DNA of 64,000 bases from Zoogloeaceae bacterium G21618-S1. GTDB taxonomy: Bacteria > Pseudomonadota > Gammaproteobacteria > Burkholderiales > Rhodocyclaceae. Positions 49,964 to 58,748 of the stretch are shown here, piece by piece. The notes beneath the pieces were generated by a model. The model was not told where the DNA came from and did not search any database. It saw only the letters and a list, made by a program, of their open reading frames with translations. Numbering within the stretch: position 1 is the first letter of the stretch; every line of letters begins with the position of its first letter. The translations under genes and the position numbers were made by a program. Where the stretch lies: NCBI GenBank assembly GCA_027214125.1, contig JAPWHF010000010.1:124001-188000 (forward strand), given 5' to 3'.

Positions 49964-50455
49964 ATGAAACTGTTTGTGAAAGTGGTCCTTGCCGCGGCTG
50001 TCGGCGCCAGCCTGCCGGCCCTGGCCGCGCCGGCCGATCCGGTGGCGCGCGGGCGTTATCTTGTCGAGGTGGCCGACTGCAACGGCTGCCACACCGCCGG
50101 GTTTGCCGAGTCGGGCGGGGCGGTGCCCGAGGCCCAGCGGCTGACCGGCATGGCTGTCGGCTTCAGCGGCCCGTGGGGCGTGAGCTATCCGGCCAACCTG
50201 CGCCTGTCGGTCAGCCGCCAGAGCGCGGAGGAATGGCGGGTGCGTGCCCGTGCCGGCGGCCTGCCTCCGATGCCGTGGCCGGCCCTGAAGGCCATGACCG
50301 ACGAGGATCTGAACGCCATCTACGCCTATCTGCGCGCGCTCGGCCCGGCCGGGTTGGCGGCGCCGCAGGCCGTGCTGCCGGGCGCGCCGATCCCGACCCC
50401 GCATTTCGTGTTCGTACCGCAGCCGCCGACGACGGTGGTGAGCGCTACGCGTTGA
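49964..50455 (+). CDS. Periplasmic monoheme cytochrome c
   Basis: The 163-residue protein has a signal peptide (MKLFVKVVLAAAVGASLPAL, cleavage after AAA) and one heme motif CNGCH at residues 39-43 in RGRYLVEVADCNGCH. Candidate axial Met are in GLPPMPWPALKAMTDEDLNAI. The layout is like the small cytochrome domains that accept electrons from alcohol or aldehyde dehydrogenases. I use the ATG at 49964, with GGAG 7 nt upstream. It is followed after 21 nt by a hemerythrin gene, likely in one transcript, and is divergent from the DUF3683 dehydrogenase. Confidence 0.9.
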   Translation: MKLFVKVVLAAAVGASLPALAAPADPVARGRYLVEVADCNGCHTAGFAESGGAVPEAQRLTGMAVGFSGPWGVSYPANLRLSVSRQSAEEWRVRARAGGLPPMPWPALKAMTDEDLNAIYAYLRALGPAGLAAPQAVLPGAPIPTPHFVFVPQPPTTVVSATR

Positions 50456-50476
50456 GTTGCGCACAGGAGAGAGGCA

Positions 50477-51175
50477 ATGCACATGCGATTCCTACGGCCG
50501 ACGACCGCCGAGCGCCATGATCTCTACGCCGGCATCCACAAGGGGCTGCGCCTGTTCATGGGTGAAGTGCTGACCGAACTCGGGCGTCTCGATACCGACG
50601 ATGAGGCGGCGGTGGCCGAGGCGCTCGCCGCGCTGCAGGTGCTGATCGGCTTCTGTCGCGACCACCTGGCGCATGAGGACCGGGTGATTCACCCGACGCT
50701 CGAGGCCTTGCAGCCGGGCAGCGCCCGGCGGGCGGCCGACGCCCACGCCGAACACGAGGCGAGCCTGCGCTTGCTGGGGCATCTGGGCGATGAGGTGCGC
50801 AGCAGTACCGGGCCGGCGCGGGTCCACGCCGCGGCGCGGTTGTACCGGCAGTTGGCCGCCTTTGTCGGCGAGAGCCTGCTGCACATGTATGAGGAGGAAA
50901 CCGAGCATAACGAGGTGCTGTGGGCGGGCCTGAGCGATGCGCAGATCGCCGCATTGCACGGGCGCATCCATGCCCGGCTGACGCCGGCGGACATGCGCCT
51001 GGCGCTGGCGTGGATGGTGCCGGCGATGCGCCCGGCCGAGCGCATCGCGCTGCTCGCCCCCTTGCGCAGCCGGCTGCCGCCGGCCGCTTTCGACGATCTG
51101 CTGGCGGCACTGCGGTTGCGCTTGGGGGACGCGGCGGCGGCGCGGCTGACGGCGGCGCTGCCTCAGGCGGCCTGA
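50477..51175 (+). CDS. Hemerythrin HHE-domain protein
   Basis: The 232-residue helical protein has hemerythrin ligand motifs: GIHKGLRLFM (His), CRDHLAHEDRVIHPTLE (HxxxE type), AHAEHEASLRLL (His) and MYEEETEHNEVLW (Glu/His). A di-iron site that binds O2 or NO is therefore likely. The C-terminal part is a four-helix extension with ALAWMVPAMRPAERI. It follows a cytochrome c in an apparent operon, and its 3' end overlaps the convergent GAF gene by 13 nt. A function in oxygen or NO sensing or protection is inferred. Confidence 0.85.
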   Translation: MHMRFLRPTTAERHDLYAGIHKGLRLFMGEVLTELGRLDTDDEAAVAEALAALQVLIGFCRDHLAHEDRVIHPTLEALQPGSARRAADAHAEHEASLRLLGHLGDEVRSSTGPARVHAAARLYRQLAAFVGESLLHMYEEETEHNEVLWAGLSDAQIAALHGRIHARLTPADMRLALAWMVPAMRPAERIALLAPLRSRLPPAAFDDLLAALRLRLGDAAAARLTAALPQAA

Positions 51176-52524
51176 ACGCCCCCGGCGATCAGGCTGACCG
51201 GCCGCGCCAGCGCCAGGCGGATGCGGCCGCGGCCGGCCTTCTCGATGCGCAGGTCGGCCTCGCGGTCGGCCAGCCGGCGGCTGAGCAGGATGAGCCGGGC
51301 GTCGAGGTTGTCGGCCACCTCGGGCAGGCGCAGGCGGGGGTCGAGGCGCAGCTCGCGCTTGGAGAACTCGCAGCGTCCGAGGGCTTCATGGTCTTGCAGC
51401 AGCGCCCACAGGATGCTGCCAGCCACGCCCTTGATCAGGTAGGTGTCGTCGAGAAAGATGCTGCCGTCCTGCGCGAAGTAGCGCACCCGCAGCGGCGGAG
51501 CGGCGGCGTCGGGCGGCGGGCGTGCCGGGGTGGCCGGCGTGCCGTCGTCGTCGAGGGCCTCGAATTGCAGCGCGCACATGCACGGCCCAAGCATGGCGCA
51601 CAGGGCGACCAGCGCGTCTTCCATGTCGTAGTCGAAGCGGTATTGCTGGTCGCTCTCGACATACAGCACGGCCATCAGGCGGTCGCCGGCGCGCACCGGC
51701 ACGGCGAGTTGGCTGGATGGGTCGGGCAGGCCGGGCAGGGGGATGCTCGCTTCGAGCCGGTCGGCCAGCTCGCCGCCTTCGAGCTGCTCGCGGATGGCGC
51801 GGCTGTAGGCGTATTCGGCGGCCGGGAAGATGATGCGGATGGGGGTTTGCTCGCGCGCCGCCACGCCGATCACGCCGACCCCGTAGGGGATCTCGGCGCC
51901 GGCGCCGGAGCTGGCGTAGCCGCGGCTGGCGACGATGTACAGGCGCTGACGGGTGGCGTCGGCCATCAGCAGCATCTGGTGCGTGATGCCGAAATGGCGC
52001 TCGAGGCACTGCGCCAGGGTGTCGATCAGGTGCTCCAGACTGCGGCAGCCGGCCAGCGCGTCGACACTGCGGCGCAGTGCCGGCAACAGCGGCGCGCGCG
52101 CGACTGGCGGTGGCAGGCTGTGGCCGGGCACGGCCTCGATCGCCAGTACCCGGTAAATATCGGCGCCACGCAGCCGGAACACGCCGGCCATGCCGGTGTG
52201 CGAGGCGATGCCGGCGAGCGTGGCCTTCATGCGCTCGAACAGCGGGCCGGCGGTTTCGGTGCGCAGGTAGCGGATGCTCAGCCGGTAGCGGGCAGCGGTG
52301 TCCGGGTCCATCATCAGCACGGTGGCGTGTGGATTGGCGAGGATGTTTTCGCGCGTCTTGTTGAAGAACTGGAAGGACAGCGCGACATGCTCCGGGTCGA
52401 CATACATCAGTTGCGAGACATAGGTGACGTTGGGCGTGCCGTCGGGTGCGCAGGTGGCCAGCCCGGCCGGCAGGATGCCCTCGAGGCAGCTACGCAGGGA
52501 GTCGAGATTCAGCACGGTATTCAT
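51163..52524 (-). CDS. PNPOx-GAF two-domain sensor-like protein
   Basis: The 453-residue protein has an N-terminal pyridoxamine-phosphate-oxidase-like FMN-binding split barrel (GTPNVTYVSQLMYVDPEHV; residues about 1-130) and a GAF domain (about 160-310, SRGYASSGAGAEIPYGVG). The C-terminal part resembles a winged helix (CEFSKRELRLDPRLRLPEV). This points to a redox- or flavin-sensing regulator, but no DNA-binding proof exists. It overlaps the start of the next PNPOx-like gene (upstream on its strand) by ATGA, and the hemerythrin gene at its 3' end. Confidence 0.72.
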   Translation of the reverse strand: MNTVLNLDSLRSCLEGILPAGLATCAPDGTPNVTYVSQLMYVDPEHVALSFQFFNKTRENILANPHATVLMMDPDTAARYRLSIRYLRTETAGPLFERMKATLAGIASHTGMAGVFRLRGADIYRVLAIEAVPGHSLPPPVARAPLLPALRRSVDALAGCRSLEHLIDTLAQCLERHFGITHQMLLMADATRQRLYIVASRGYASSGAGAEIPYGVGVIGVAAREQTPIRIIFPAAEYAYSRAIREQLEGGELADRLEASIPLPGLPDPSSQLAVPVRAGDRLMAVLYVESDQQYRFDYDMEDALVALCAMLGPCMCALQFEALDDDGTPATPARPPPDAAAPPLRVRYFAQDGSIFLDDTYLIKGVAGSILWALLQDHEALGRCEFSKRELRLDPRLRLPEVADNLDARLILLSRRLADREADLRIEKAGRGRIRLALARPVSLIAGGVQAA

Positions 52525-53024
52525 GGCAGGGCGCTGCCGGTGGCCAGACGCTGCCCGGCCTGGGGGCCGGGAGTCTGGCCGAAGACCTCATCCGGCGTGA
52601 AGCGGACAATGCAAAGCGCCTCGGTGGGGCAATGCAGCAGGGCGCGCACGAAGGCTTCGGGGGTGCCGACGGTGGCGAGGCGGCTGACCATGGTGTTGAT
52701 GTAAGGCGCCAGTAGCGCGGTATCGTCGGGGTCGCGCTCAACCCGGTGGGCGTCATGCCCCTTGAGCTGGACGGTGCGGTGGCTTTCCGGTTCGCTGAAC
52801 ACGACGGCGATCCGGCCGTTGGTGGCCAGGGCGCGCAGCACCGGCTCGGCCTGTGGCGCGGCAACCAGCATTCGCAAGCGGCTGGCGGTCGTGGGGTCGC
52901 GACGGCAGCCCAGGCCGCGCACCAGCGTGGCAATGCCTCGATCGTCGCTGGCGGCGAGATGGATCGACAGGTGGCTGGTCACGAAGTCGGCCAGCGCGGG
53001 GGTGAGCACGGTCGGTGAAGTCAT
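52521..53024 (-). CDS. Pyridoxamine 5'-phosphate oxidase-like flavoprotein
   Basis: The 167-residue split-barrel protein has RLRMLVAAPQAEPVLRALAT, RIAVVFSEPESHRTVQLKG and ALCIVRFTPDEVFGQTPGP. It is smaller than true PdxH and probably an FMN-binding member with unknown activity. The ATG at 53024 fits the N-terminus; the frame is open to 53051. It overlaps the following GAF-domain gene (ATGA), so the two act together. It begins 57 nt after the pelG stop on the same strand, so transcription may read through from pel. Confidence 0.75.
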   Translation of the reverse strand: MTSPTVLTPALADFVTSHLSIHLAASDDRGIATLVRGLGCRRDPTTASRLRMLVAAPQAEPVLRALATNGRIAVVFSEPESHRTVQLKGHDAHRVERDPDDTALLAPYINTMVSRLATVGTPEAFVRALLHCPTEALCIVRFTPDEVFGQTPGPQAGQRLATGSALP

Positions 53025-53081
53025 GTCGGGGCTCTGAGGTCCGGTGACCAATTTACTCCAAGCCGTGGCCGGTGTGCGCGG

Positions 53082-54452
53082 CTAACGCAGCATGAAGGTT
53101 TCGTACTCCAGCCGGTGCAGTTTGCGGTCGAGCGCGAACAGGCCGTAGAGCAGGGTCAGCAGCACGGCGGCGGCGTAGCCGTAGCCATAGAAGGCGGCGC
53201 CGAGCTGGAGCGACAGCGCAGTGAGGGTGAGGTTGCTGACGCACAGCAGCGCGCACAGGCGCAGCACCAGCGCGCGCTGGTCGAGGTAGAAGAACACGTT
53301 GAGCAGCGCCAGCAGGCCGACCTGCAAGCTGGCGCCGAGTGTCTGGATGTGGAACAGCGGCAGGTAGAGCGCCGAGATGCCCAGCGCCGCGAGCACCGTG
53401 GGGCCGACGATGATGGCGGCGAGCAGGGCGAGGGTCTGGATCTTGCCGATTTCGGCAAAGCCTTGGCGGATGGCGAGCACCATCTCGTCGCGCATCGACT
53501 CGATGGTCTCCAGGCTGCCGCCCTCGCGCACGGCGGTGTAGAAGCGCTCGTGGTAGTCCACGAAGTCGGTCTCGATGCGCACCAGAAACACCGCCATGCC
53601 GGGGATGATGAACAGGTAGGCCATGAACACCGGCAGGTCGTAAATGACCGAGGCGCGCAGCGGGCCGATGATGGCGGCCGAGGTGTCGGGGTAGAACCAG
53701 AACACCAGTTTGTCGGCCCACACCGCGAGGTTGTAGAGCACGCCGATGATCAGCAGGCTGGGGTAACGGTTTTGCGGTTTCAGAAAGTCGAAGCGCACCG
53801 CCTCGGTGGCGCTGAAGCTGCGCACCGTCAGCCACCACATGCCGCACAGGAGCGCGAAGTGGCCGAGCACGAAGCCGGCGAGCAAGCCTTCGAGTGCCCA
53901 GTTGCGCGCCAGCAGCGCGGCGCCCACGGTGATGCCGTAGCCGAGCGCGTACATCGCCAGAATGGCGCGGTAGCGCTTGAGCCCGGACAGAAAGATGGTC
54001 AGCACCCAGATGGCGCACAGCTGCGTGAAGCCGGCGATCATCAGCAAGCGGTAGAGCACGCTCTCGCCGGCGAGGGCGGTAAAAGCGAGCACCGTGGCCA
54101 GCGTGCCCGCTGCCATCAGCACCAGACACAGCACGCCGTGCAGATTGGGCAGCACGGTGTCGTGCTTGTGCTCGAACAAGCGGTCGGACACATAGCGCGT
54201 AAAGGCCAGCTGCACGCCGCCGGTGAGGATCAACGAACTGGCAATGAGCCAGGTGACCGACACCTGAAACTGCGTGACACCATGGGATGAGGCGCCCAGC
54301 GACGCGCTGAGCAGACCGATGGCCAGGATGCCGACAATCGACAGCACCCACGGCCCCGAACCGATCACCCCGGCATAGGCATAGGCCTGCACCAGCCCGA
54401 GCAGGCTGTCCTTGCGCAAGAGCTTGCGCAGCTCGAAACCGATCCCCGCCAC
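53082..54452 (-). CDS. pelG: Pel polysaccharide inner-membrane protein PelG
   Basis: The 456-residue protein has about 12 transmembrane helices and the PelG start MAGIGFELRKLLRKDSLLG. PelG is a polysaccharide-exporter (MATE/PST-like) protein that, with PelD, PelE and PelF, makes and moves Pel across the inner membrane. The length matches P. aeruginosa PelG (456). It is last in the pel operon, separated from ridA by a 113-nt gap that carries a dispersed repeat. A long overlapping frame here in another register is a shadow. Confidence 0.95.
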   Translation of the reverse strand: MAGIGFELRKLLRKDSLLGLVQAYAYAGVIGSGPWVLSIVGILAIGLLSASLGASSHGVTQFQVSVTWLIASSLILTGGVQLAFTRYVSDRLFEHKHDTVLPNLHGVLCLVLMAAGTLATVLAFTALAGESVLYRLLMIAGFTQLCAIWVLTIFLSGLKRYRAILAMYALGYGITVGAALLARNWALEGLLAGFVLGHFALLCGMWWLTVRSFSATEAVRFDFLKPQNRYPSLLIIGVLYNLAVWADKLVFWFYPDTSAAIIGPLRASVIYDLPVFMAYLFIIPGMAVFLVRIETDFVDYHERFYTAVREGGSLETIESMRDEMVLAIRQGFAEIGKIQTLALLAAIIVGPTVLAALGISALYLPLFHIQTLGASLQVGLLALLNVFFYLDQRALVLRLCALLCVSNLTLTALSLQLGAAFYGYGYAAAVLLTLLYGLFALDRKLHRLEYETFMLR

Positions 54453-54495
54453 GAATTACACCTCACCCATCATTGACGACACCCCGCTCGCCCGC

Positions 54496-54560
54496 CGGGC
54501 CGCCCCAAGGGCGAGCGCCGCCCCCTCGGGGGGCAGCGAACGATAGTGAGCGTGGGGGCT
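54496..54560. repeat. Dispersed intergenic repeat within the pel operon
   Basis: Contains CGGGCCGCCCCAAGGGC, then CCCCCTCGGGGGGCAGCGAA and GTGAGCGTGGGGG. Repeats of this type are frequent in betaproteobacterial intergenic DNA. It forms a CCCCCTCGGGGGG hairpin between ridA and pelG, and may reduce pelG expression relative to the upstream genes. Confidence 0.6.
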
Positions 54561-54565
54561 GTTCA

Positions 54566-54916
54566 CTAGTCCACCGCGGCGGTCAGCGCGATCTCGACGC
54601 GCCAGCCAGCCTGCGCCAGCCCGGCCACCTGCACGCAAGCGCGGCAAGGGGCGGTCCCCTCGGCCAGCCAGGCGTCCCACACGGCGTTCATGCCGGTGTA
54701 GTCGTCCATGTCGACGAGGTAGATGGTGGCCATCAGGATGCGCGATTTGTCGCTGCCGGCCTGGGCCAGCAGGCGGTCGATGCTGCCGAGGATCTCGCTG
54801 GTCTGGGTTTCGATGTTGGTGTCGATGCTGGACGGCACTTCGACGGTGTATAGCGTCTGGTTGTGCACCACGATGTCGGAGTAGCGGGTGGTGGTGCCGT
54901 AACGGGTCAGGCTCAT
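54566..54916 (-). CDS. RidA (YjgF/UK114) family protein inside the pel operon
   Basis: The 116-residue protein has RidA features: SDIVVHNQTLYTVEVPSS, ILGSIDRLLAQAGSDKSRIL and TAPCRACVQVAGLAQAGWRVEIALTA, with the substrate-binding Arg in PCRACVQV. RidA enzymes deaminate reactive enamines/imines. The gene overlaps the pelF stop by ATGA and has AAGGAG before its ATG, so it is translated together with pelF. It is not part of the standard pelABCDEFG set. Its role in Pel production is unknown, and it may simply be a passenger. Confidence 0.9.
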   Translation of the reverse strand: MSLTRYGTTTRYSDIVVHNQTLYTVEVPSSIDTNIETQTSEILGSIDRLLAQAGSDKSRILMATIYLVDMDDYTGMNAVWDAWLAEGTAPCRACVQVAGLAQAGWRVEIALTAAVD

Positions 54917-56454
54917 GATTGGGGCTCCTTGGCGAGAGAGGGGGCTAGCGCGCGGTCGTAGACGTCGCGGTAGCGCTGGAACATCAGGGCGTCACTGTAG
55001 CGCGCTTCGACGCGGCGGATGCCGGCGTCGCGGGCGGCGCGCCAGCGTTCGGGGTGGCCGAGCAGGTCGAGCGCGGCGTCGGCGAGGGCTTGCGGGTCGG
55101 CGATGCCGACCACGGCACCGGCGTGGCCAAAGGCGCGGTCCTCGGCGTCGCCACCTTCGATCAGTTGCCGGCAGGCGCCGACGTCGGTGCTGATGCAGGG
55201 CACGCCAGCGGCGAAGCCTTCGAGCACCACCAGCGGTAGCGCTTCGGAGATGGAACTGAGTACCACCAGGCCGATCCTGGGCAGCAGCGCGTCGATGCGC
55301 TGCATGCCGAGCAGGCGCACTTTGTCGCCCAGGTCGAGGCTGTCGATCAGTTGGCGGCACTCGGCCACATAGGCCGGGTCTTCGTCCAGCGGGCCGGCGA
55401 TCCAGGCTTCGGCCCCGGGCAGGCGGGTGATGACCGTGCGCATGGCGCGGATGAAGTTCTTCACATCCTTGATCGGCACCACCCGGCCGATCAGGCACAG
55501 CACGGGCGGGATCTCTTCGACGCGTTGCGCGCGCAGCGGTGCCAGTCGGGCGATCGATACGCCGTTGGGGATCACCTGCGTGCGCTCGGCGGCCGCACCA
55601 TCGGCGATTTGCCGGCGGCGGTTGGTTTCGTACAGCGAGATGATCGGATCGGCGGCGTCGTAGCTCAGCCGGCCCATCTGCTCGAAGAAACGGATCCACA
55701 GCTGGCGGAAGTAGGAAAGTTCGGTCGGGTCGCGCTGGAAGGCGTTGCGGTTATCGTGGATCCACTCGCTCTGGAACAGGTCGATCTTGCGTTCCTTGGT
55801 GTAGATGCCGTGCTCGGTGAGGATCAGCGGGCGCCCGGTGGCCTGGGCCAGTAGCGCGCCGAGAAAGCCGGCATAGCCGGTCGAGATGCTGTGGTAGGCC
55901 CGCACCGGGATGAGCTGGTCGGCAATGCGCGCGAGCTGCCACAGCGGCTGGTGCATGATGCGCACCGACCAGAAATAGTCGACAAAGCTGGGGTCGGAGC
56001 AGTGCTTGCGGTAGTGGTGGGTAATGCGCTGCCAGGCCGCCTCGGCGTGGCGGAAGTCGTGCTCCGGGATGGCGCCGCCTGGCTTGATGTGGGCGCAGGC
56101 GGCGTGCATCAGTTTGGGCGACACCGCCTCGCCGCCGCGAAAGGCCGTGTGCAGGGCGTCGATGTCGGCAAAGGCGGCGGCGTTGCCGGTGCGTGGGCGC
56201 GGCGCATTGGGTGCCTCGGCCAGGCTGTCGTGCAGGAAATGGGTTTCCAGATGCACCACATTGGCCGGCAACTCGTAGCGCATGGCCGGGTAGTCGTCGC
56301 GGCGGCTGCCGAGAAACACCAGCGCAAAGCGCACATCGGGATGGGCCAGCAGGATCTGATGCATCCACGAGGACACCCCGCCCGACACAAACGGGTAGGT
56401 GCCTTCGAGCAGCAGCGCCACATCGGCCTCGGCGGCGGTGGGGAAGGCGCTCAT
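54913..56454 (-). CDS. pelF: Pel glycosyltransferase PelF (GT4)
   Basis: Cytoplasmic GT-B glycosyltransferase of 513 residues. The start has ADVALLLEGTYPFVSGGVSS, and the middle has the acceptor-side motif GRPLILTEHGIYTKERKIDL. The donor-binding part has RVVPIKDVKNFIRAM and the E-rich SSISEALPLVVLEGFA loop. PelF uses UDP-GalNAc/GlcNAc to polymerise Pel. The gene overlaps pelE (56451-56454) and ridA by ATGA, indicating translational coupling. Confidence 0.95.
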   Translation of the reverse strand: MSAFPTAAEADVALLLEGTYPFVSGGVSSWMHQILLAHPDVRFALVFLGSRRDDYPAMRYELPANVVHLETHFLHDSLAEAPNAPRPRTGNAAAFADIDALHTAFRGGEAVSPKLMHAACAHIKPGGAIPEHDFRHAEAAWQRITHHYRKHCSDPSFVDYFWSVRIMHQPLWQLARIADQLIPVRAYHSISTGYAGFLGALLAQATGRPLILTEHGIYTKERKIDLFQSEWIHDNRNAFQRDPTELSYFRQLWIRFFEQMGRLSYDAADPIISLYETNRRRQIADGAAAERTQVIPNGVSIARLAPLRAQRVEEIPPVLCLIGRVVPIKDVKNFIRAMRTVITRLPGAEAWIAGPLDEDPAYVAECRQLIDSLDLGDKVRLLGMQRIDALLPRIGLVVLSSISEALPLVVLEGFAAGVPCISTDVGACRQLIEGGDAEDRAFGHAGAVVGIADPQALADAALDLLGHPERWRAARDAGIRRVEARYSDALMFQRYRDVYDRALAPSLAKEPQS

Positions 56455-57443
56455 CGGGGGCTCCAGAATTGCGCGACCTTCTGCACGCCCATCATGCCGC
56501 GCCAGCTGGTCAGCGGCGCGAGCAGGCGCCGCACGGCGGCGAAATCGTGGCGCAAAAAGGCCAGTTCGGCCAGATGGGGCAGGACGCGGTGATCGGGCAG
56601 GCCGGCCGCGCGCGCCGCCTCAAAGGCCACCTCGGCCTCTGTCGTGTTGCCCAGCGCCAGCAAACATTGCCCACAGCGCAGGTAGAGCCCCGCGCCGCTC
56701 GGTCGCAGCGCGAGCGCTTCGCGGGCGTGATGCAGCCCCGCCTCGGCGGCATGGGTGCGCAGGTCGCCCTGTGCCAGTTGCTGGTAAATCAATTCCCAAT
56801 ACAAACCGGCCAGCCGGGTGTGGGCGAGCGCCAGGGCGATGGGGCTGCGCGCGCTGGCGAGCCGCTGGCGTTCAGCCTGGATCTGGGCGTTGAGTGTTTT
56901 CTCCTTGCGGTCGAGCATGCCGTAAGCGAGCAGACGCAGGTCTTCGCTGTCGTCGCCGAGCAGATCACGCAGTAGCGGGCTGGCGACGCGGCCGGGCACG
57001 TGCTGGAGTGCGACGAGCGCTTTGAGGCGTTGCGGCGTGGGCACCCGTGGGTTGCGCAAAAAGCCACTGACACCGGTCTGGTGAAAGCCGCTGCGCTCGC
57101 GTTGATGCGGATCGAGCGCGGGGAGCTCGAGTGTGCGCAACCCGCGCGGCCGGCGCATCGCCAGGCGATAGCGGCCGACCCACAAGCCGGCCACGATGCC
57201 GGCAAAACCCAAAAAGGGGATGAAGGCCGACAGGGCAAACATCAACAGTCCGCTGGCGCGCCCTGAGCGGGCGGTGAGCGCGGGCATGAGGGCCAGCGCG
57301 CTCAGCGCGAGCAGGGCGCTGGCAGTCAGGTGGGCGAGCAAAAAGACGGCCAGGGGTTGTGCGAGGTGCTCGGCGGTGCCGAGCAGCCACATCGCCAACC
57401 CTTCAAGCAGCAGTGCTGAAACGCCGCAGAGCAGGGCGAACAT
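56451..57443 (-). CDS. pelE: Pel inner-membrane TPR protein PelE
   Basis: The 330-residue protein has two N-terminal transmembrane segments (LLEGLAMWLLGTAEHLAQ region and LLALSALALMPAL region) plus a third near 75-97, then a cytoplasmic TPR-like alpha-helical part (LRLLAYGMLDRKEKTLNAQI; ALALRPSGAGLYLRCGQCLL). This fits P. aeruginosa PelE (329 residues). I use the ATG at 57443 within pelD; it overlaps the pelD 3' end by 41 nt. The open frame to 57662 has no homology. PelE links PelD and PelG in the synthase complex. Confidence 0.92.
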   Translation of the reverse strand: MFALLCGVSALLLEGLAMWLLGTAEHLAQPLAVFLLAHLTASALLALSALALMPALTARSGRASGLLMFALSAFIPFLGFAGIVAGLWVGRYRLAMRRPRGLRTLELPALDPHQRERSGFHQTGVSGFLRNPRVPTPQRLKALVALQHVPGRVASPLLRDLLGDDSEDLRLLAYGMLDRKEKTLNAQIQAERQRLASARSPIALALAHTRLAGLYWELIYQQLAQGDLRTHAAEAGLHHAREALALRPSGAGLYLRCGQCLLALGNTTEAEVAFEAARAAGLPDHRVLPHLAELAFLRHDFAAVRRLLAPLTSWRGMMGVQKVAQFWSPR

Positions 57444-58740
57444 GGCAATCCTCAAGCAGGGTGGACAGCAACTCGGTGGCCGGCGAGGCGTCGAGCCGGT
57501 AGGCATGCAAGGCGATGCCAAACTCGCCCGGCGGCGCGCCCAGGTGCTGGGTGAGCCAGTCGTCGAGGCGGTCGAGATAGCCTTCGATGGCCGCGGGGCC
57601 AGCCAGCGGCATGAGCACCAGCAAGGCGTTGCGTTCATCCTCGCGGGTATGCCAGGTGACATCCAGCGTGCGTTGCAGGCGGTGCCATTGCAGGGGCAGG
57701 TCGTCGAGCACCGGGCGGCTGCCGTAGGTCAGCACCACCACAGCGCTGGGCAAGCCGCTGTCGCGGGTGACATGCCACATGCGTTTCAACTCGAGGGCGA
57801 AGTCGGGCGGGCAGGCCGGCGCGACGGCGAGCACCGGGCGGATGATGTCGCGGCTGGCGAGGCTGTCGGCGTAGTAGCCGACCAGCAGATTGATGATCTG
57901 CAAGGTGTCAGCATTCAGCGCGAAAAAGGGCATCGACTCGACGACCAGCACGCCGTGGTCTGTCCCGCGCAGATCGCGCAGGCGGCTGACCACCAGATAC
58001 TGGCTGCCGTGGTGTTCGGGCAGCGCATCGCTGGCGACATGGCACAACCCATTTTCAGTGGCGGCGGCCAGCACCAGCGGGTCGTTCGGCGCGAAGGCGA
58101 AGGGTGCGCCGAGCTGGCCGGCGGGGGTGTCGGTGGCATCCATCGGATACAGCGCGGCGCGCTCGACCTGGCAGAACTGGGCCAGCAGCTTGAGCAGGGC
58201 GTCGGCGCCGGGCAGGGGGCCGGAGGTGTCGGTGCCGAGCAACTCACGCAGGCCGGTGAGTGCGTCGCGCATCGACACCGGCCGGCTGATCAGGTCTTGC
58301 TCCAGGCGGTCGTGCGAGACGCGCAGCAGGTAGTGTTGGCGGGTCAGGTGGTCGAGCCGTTCCTGCACATAGCGGGCATGGGTTTCGGCGCGGCGCACGC
58401 GAGTGCGCCAGATCGAGGCGAATTCGCCACAGACCATCACCAGCACCAGCGTGCCCAGAAAATACAGCTGCGGGGTGGCCGCGCTGACCTTGCCGGTGCC
58501 GGTCAGGCCCAGCCAGCCGACGAGCAGCACGATGCTGCCGATGACACCCAGCATCGGGCCGTAGCGCAGTGCCAGCAACATCGGGCCGAGCACCGGCCAG
58601 GGGAAGCTGGCCCAGGCAAACAGCGGGTCGGCCGGGTTGAGCCACCATGCCAGTGCGAGCAGCAGCAGGGGCAGGACGACGGCCTCTGCCAGGGCGGAGC
58701 TTGTTAACTGGCGGGGTGCGAGCAAGTGTCGGAAAGGCAT
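57403..58740 (-). CDS. pelD: c-di-GMP receptor PelD
   Basis: The 445-residue protein has four N-terminal transmembrane helices (about 19-110), a GAF domain (about 180-300) and a degenerate GGDEF domain. The degenerate motif reads REDER at 366-370. Five residues before it is an intact c-di-GMP inhibitory-site motif, RTLD at 357-360, the site through which PelD binds c-di-GMP in Pseudomonas. So Pel production here should be under c-di-GMP control, in line with the GGDEF/EAL protein encoded about 20 kb away. It follows pelC with an 8-nt gap. Confidence 0.95.
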   Translation of the reverse strand: MPFRHLLAPRQLTSSALAEAVVLPLLLLALAWWLNPADPLFAWASFPWPVLGPMLLALRYGPMLGVIGSIVLLVGWLGLTGTGKVSAATPQLYFLGTLVLVMVCGEFASIWRTRVRRAETHARYVQERLDHLTRQHYLLRVSHDRLEQDLISRPVSMRDALTGLRELLGTDTSGPLPGADALLKLLAQFCQVERAALYPMDATDTPAGQLGAPFAFAPNDPLVLAAATENGLCHVASDALPEHHGSQYLVVSRLRDLRGTDHGVLVVESMPFFALNADTLQIINLLVGYYADSLASRDIIRPVLAVAPACPPDFALELKRMWHVTRDSGLPSAVVVLTYGSRPVLDDLPLQWHRLQRTLDVTWHTREDERNALLVLMPLAGPAAIEGYLDRLDDWLTQHLGAPPGEFGIALHAYRLDASPATELLSTLLEDCHVRPALRRFSTAA

Positions 58741-58748
58741 GCGAAGGC

